Shown one piece after another: positions 61,808 to 64,000 of a DNA stretch of 64,000 nucleotides. The translations under genes and the position numbers were made by a program. Every line of letters begins with the position of its first letter. Within the stretch, counting starts at the first letter, position 1. The stretch is from G020351775 sp039588335 (GTDB taxonomy: Bacteria; Gemmatimonadota; Gemmatimonadetes; Gemmatimonadales; GWC2-71-9): positions 1 through 64,000 of the forward strand of contig JBDGZZ010000002.1 of the NCBI GenBank assembly GCA_039588335.1, read 5' to 3'. The notes beneath the pieces are model-generated. The model was not told the origin of the DNA, made no database searches, and saw only the letters and a program-made list of their open reading frames with translations.

Positions 61808-62872
61808 TTGGCCGACCTGATCGAAGTCCGGTTCAAAGGCAACCGTAAGGACTTCTTCTGCTGGGAAAGTCAGTCGGACCTGGCAGTTGGAAACGCGGTT
61901 GTTGTAGAGGTCGACCGGGGACGCGACCTCGGACACGTGTCCGCGATTGGTGACGTGGCCGAACGCAAGTGCGGCGTCGGCTGCGAGGGGTGTGATCTAG
62001 CGAAGCCGAAGGATCCTCATGGTAAGGTCTTGCGCAAGGCCAGCCCCGAAGACACACACCTGATCGACGAGTTGCGCAAAGCGGAAGAAGACGTACGCCG
62101 CACCGTGATCGAGCGTGTGCAAGCACACAGTCTGGTCATGAAAGTGTCAGATGCCGAGTGGCAGTGGGATCGCAAGAAACTCACCGTCTACTTCACTGCA
62201 GAAAAGCGGGTGGATTTCCGTGCGCTGGTACGCGACCTGGCGAGCCTGTTTCGCACGCGGATCGAGCTGAGACAGATCGGCACGCGGGATGAAGCGAAAC
62301 GACTCGACGGAATCGGCCGCTGCGGGAGACAATATTGCTGTTCTGCATGGCTGCCCGAGTTGAAGCCTGTCAGCCTCTCGCTCGCGAAGGACCAACGGTT
62401 GTCCCTCAACCCTTCGCAGATCTCGGGTGGTTGCGGCCGGCTCCTATGCTGCCTGCGGTATGAGCACGATTTCTACGTGAGCAGCCGCAAGCGGTTTCCC
62501 AAGGAAGGAAGAACGATCCACACGTTGGTGGGAGCGGAGACGGTGCTGGCGGTGGACATATTCCGCGAGCGGGTCCTGTTACGGTCCGGTGACGGAACGG
62601 TGCGCGCGGTCGTCCTTGCCGAATTGAAGGAAGACGTGGAGAGGGCGGAGGTGACGCCCGAGAAGCCGGAGCCGAAACCGCCCTCAGCGCTCGTTACCTT
62701 CGACGAGGGGGAGACTACAACGATCACCGCTGAGGATGCGGCGGATGCAGTCACCCCACGCAAACGGCGCAGGAGAAAGCGTCGCGGGCGAAGGCGTGGT
62801 CGGGGGACGGGGCCAGACGAGCCCAACAGAAACGACGGGGCGGAAGGAAAGACAGATAACAAGGGTGGCTGA
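61808..62872 (+). CDS. PSP1/RicT-like protein
   Basis: 354 residues. The PSP1 core (about 1-270) has cysteine motifs typical of RicT/YaaT: CGVGCEGC (54-61), GRCGRQYCCSAWL and GGCGRLLCCLRYEHDFY. RicT acts in an iron-sulfur complex influencing RNase Y in Bacillus. The C-terminal tail is low-complexity and very basic (RKRRRRKRRGRRRGRG), probably nucleic-acid binding, and is longer than in RicT. It starts with TTG at 61808 and overlaps metG by eight bases. Confidence 0.85.
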   Translation: MADLIEVRFKGNRKDFFCWESQSDLAVGNAVVVEVDRGRDLGHVSAIGDVAERKCGVGCEGCDLAKPKDPHGKVLRKASPEDTHLIDELRKAEEDVRRTVIERVQAHSLVMKVSDAEWQWDRKKLTVYFTAEKRVDFRALVRDLASLFRTRIELRQIGTRDEAKRLDGIGRCGRQYCCSAWLPELKPVSLSLAKDQRLSLNPSQISGGCGRLLCCLRYEHDFYVSSRKRFPKEGRTIHTLVGAETVLAVDIFRERVLLRSGDGTVRAVVLAELKEDVERAEVTPEKPEPKPPSALVTFDEGETTTITAEDAADAVTPRKRRRRKRRGRRRGRGTGPDEPNRNDGAEGKTDNKGG

Positions 62873-64000
62873 CAAGTTCTACATCACCACCGCGATCGAT
62901 TACTCGAACGGCGAACCGCATCTAGGGCACGCATTCGAGAAGATCGGGGCAGATTGCATAGCGCGCTACCGCCGGCTCCGTGGGCAGAAGGTCTTCTTCG
63001 TAATCGGCATGGACGAGCATGGCCAGAAGGTGGCCCAGACTGCCGAGGAGCAGGGCGTCGACCCGCAGGACTGGGTGGACGGTCTCGCCGCGAAGTTTGA
63101 AGCCGCCTGGCGGGAACTGGACATCAGCAATACCGATTTCATCCGCACTACCGAGGAACGGCACAAGCGAACCGTCAACGAGCTGTGGCAGCGAATTCAA
63201 GCTGCCGGGTACGTGGACAAGGGCACCTATAGCGGCTTCTACTGCGTAGGGTGTGAGGCTTTCAAGCTCGAGAAGGACCTGGAAGACGGGAAGTGCCCCC
63301 AGCACCCGACGCGTGAAGTCAAATGGGTGGAGGAGCCCAATCTGTTCTTCAAAGCGGGTGCGTTCCGCGATTATCTGCTGCAGCTGTATGAATCGCGCCC
63401 CGAAGCGTCGGACTTCGTCCGCCCCAAGGCGAAGCTCAACGAAGTGCGCAACGTGGTAGCTGAATGGGACCACGAGTACGCCATGTCAGCTAGCAGGGCC
63501 AGCGTGCGCTGGGGCATCCCCTGGCCCGGAGACGCCTCGCACACAGTCTACGTCTGGTTCGAGGCACTCATCAACTACCTGTCGGCAACGGGTTTCCCCG
63601 ACGACGGCTTCGAGGAGATCTGGCCCGCCGACCTGCACGTAATCGGGCCGGATATTTTGCGGTTCCATGCGGCTTTCTGGCCTGCCATGCTCAAGGCGGC
63701 CGGTTTGGCCGTTCCCGGCGGGGTGTGGTGCCATGGGTGGGTAAAGACATCAGATTCTCGCTTCTCCAAGAGCGCTGGCGTCACGATCACCCTGCGCGAG
63801 GCAATCGATCGACACGGTTCCGATGCGCTGCGCTACTTCCTGCTCCGAGAGGTGCCGTGGGATGCCGATGGTAACTTCACTTGGGCCCGCTTTGACGCGA
63901 GGTACACGTCCGAACTGGCCGACGGTTACGGCAATCTCGCTAGCCGCATCCTCGCAATGATCACACGTTATCTGGAAGGTGTGGTACCGGAAGGCAAGGC
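62865..64000 (+). CDS. metG: Methionyl-tRNA synthetase, 3' end outside the window
   Basis: The frame is open from GTG at 62865 to the end of the window, giving the first 378 residues. Class I HIGH motif appears as NGEPHLGHAF, the zinc-binding insertion as YCVGCEAFKLEKDLEDGKCPQH (CxxC and CxxH), and the KMSKS loop as SRFSKSAGVT, where FSKS replaces KMSKS. WFEALINYLSATGF matches the catalytic core. It attaches methionine to tRNA. It overlaps the RicT-like gene by eight bases. Confidence 0.93.
   Translation, partial: MADKFYITTAIDYSNGEPHLGHAFEKIGADCIARYRRLRGQKVFFVIGMDEHGQKVAQTAEEQGVDPQDWVDGLAAKFEAAWRELDISNTDFIRTTEERHKRTVNELWQRIQAAGYVDKGTYSGFYCVGCEAFKLEKDLEDGKCPQHPTREVKWVEEPNLFFKAGAFRDYLLQLYESRPEASDFVRPKAKLNEVRNVVAEWDHEYAMSASRASVRWGIPWPGDASHTVYVWFEALINYLSATGFPDDGFEEIWPADLHVIGPDILRFHAAFWPAMLKAAGLAVPGGVWCHGWVKTSDSRFSKSAGVTITLREAIDRHGSDALRYFLLREVPWDADGNFTWARFDARYTSELADGYGNLASRILAMITRYLEGVVPEGK

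Noticed and set aside
1..64000. CRISPR arrays, insertion sequences, prophage, tRNA and rRNA genes
   Set aside because: Reading both strands, I found no spaced direct repeats, transposase or integrase motifs, and no tRNA T-loop or rRNA sequence.

Overview
The window is one continuous stretch of bacterial chromosome. It is moderately GC-rich, very gene-dense, and rich in GTG and TTG starts and short ATGA/GTGA overlaps. I see no transposon, prophage, integrase, CRISPR array, rRNA or tRNA. The gene content points to an aerobic Gram-negative heterotroph, most likely of the Gemmatimonadota or a related lineage. That placement is inference from exported Ig-like lipoproteins, PorV-like outer-membrane proteins, many peptidases and the dnaE-accA-ricT-metG order; it is not proven.

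Layout. 1-8.7 kb: TPR proteins, a YtxH protein, a secreted Xaa-Pro-type peptidase, a GAF and V4R sensor-like pair, a phosphoribosyltransferase, an Ig-like lipoprotein, a long-chain acyl-CoA synthetase, a Trm112-like protein and an SDR. 8.6-9.8 kb: folE, a roughly 400-base non-coding stretch with an intrinsic terminator, and a 50-residue membrane protein. 9.8-22.9 kb: a long run on the minus strand. Read in transcription order it holds a GrdB/PrdB-like selenoprotein, a P1 peptidase, an aspartate aminotransferase, a DUF2283-like protein, NurA, HerA, two exported paralogues, SbcD, SbcC and a GNAT acetyltransferase. 23-26 kb: a degenerate DEAD-helicase-like protein with a DbpA RNA-binding domain, HU, tdk and coaE. 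26-30.3 kb: gcvH, gcvP and a LipM-type lipoyl/octanoyl transferase. 30.3-35.8 kb: a five-gene peptide ABC importer. 35.9-42 kb: a sodium:solute symporter, a RemA/PspA/FmdB trio, a lipoprotein, an unknown protein, a GT2 and a DUF3108 protein. 42.1-50 kb: thiO, then lipA-pdhA-pdhB-pdhC-lpd-TM protein-lipB. 50-57 kb: M20 peptidase, glutamate dehydrogenase, a COG4324 peptidase, a PorV-like barrel and an M30-like lipoprotein. 57.3-64 kb: dnaE, accA, ricT-like and metG, which runs off the end.

How the genes work together. The lipoate theme is strong: the glycine cleavage H and P proteins with a LipM-type enzyme, and a separate pyruvate dehydrogenase operon carrying both lipA and lipB, preceded by a perfect 32-base palindrome that looks like an operator. 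Peptide use is the second theme (importer, M24, M20, P1 and M30-type peptidases, aminotransferase, glutamate dehydrogenase). DNA-end processing is the third: NurA-HerA and SbcD-SbcC (Mre11-Rad50) lie in one tightly overlapping operon, an arrangement familiar from archaea.

The two most notable items are an in-frame UGA at 22313-22315, with a hairpin 18 nt downstream that fits a bacterial SECIS, showing a selenoprotein that would normally be annotated as two broken genes; and the NurA-HerA-SbcDC operon with two exported proteins embedded in it.
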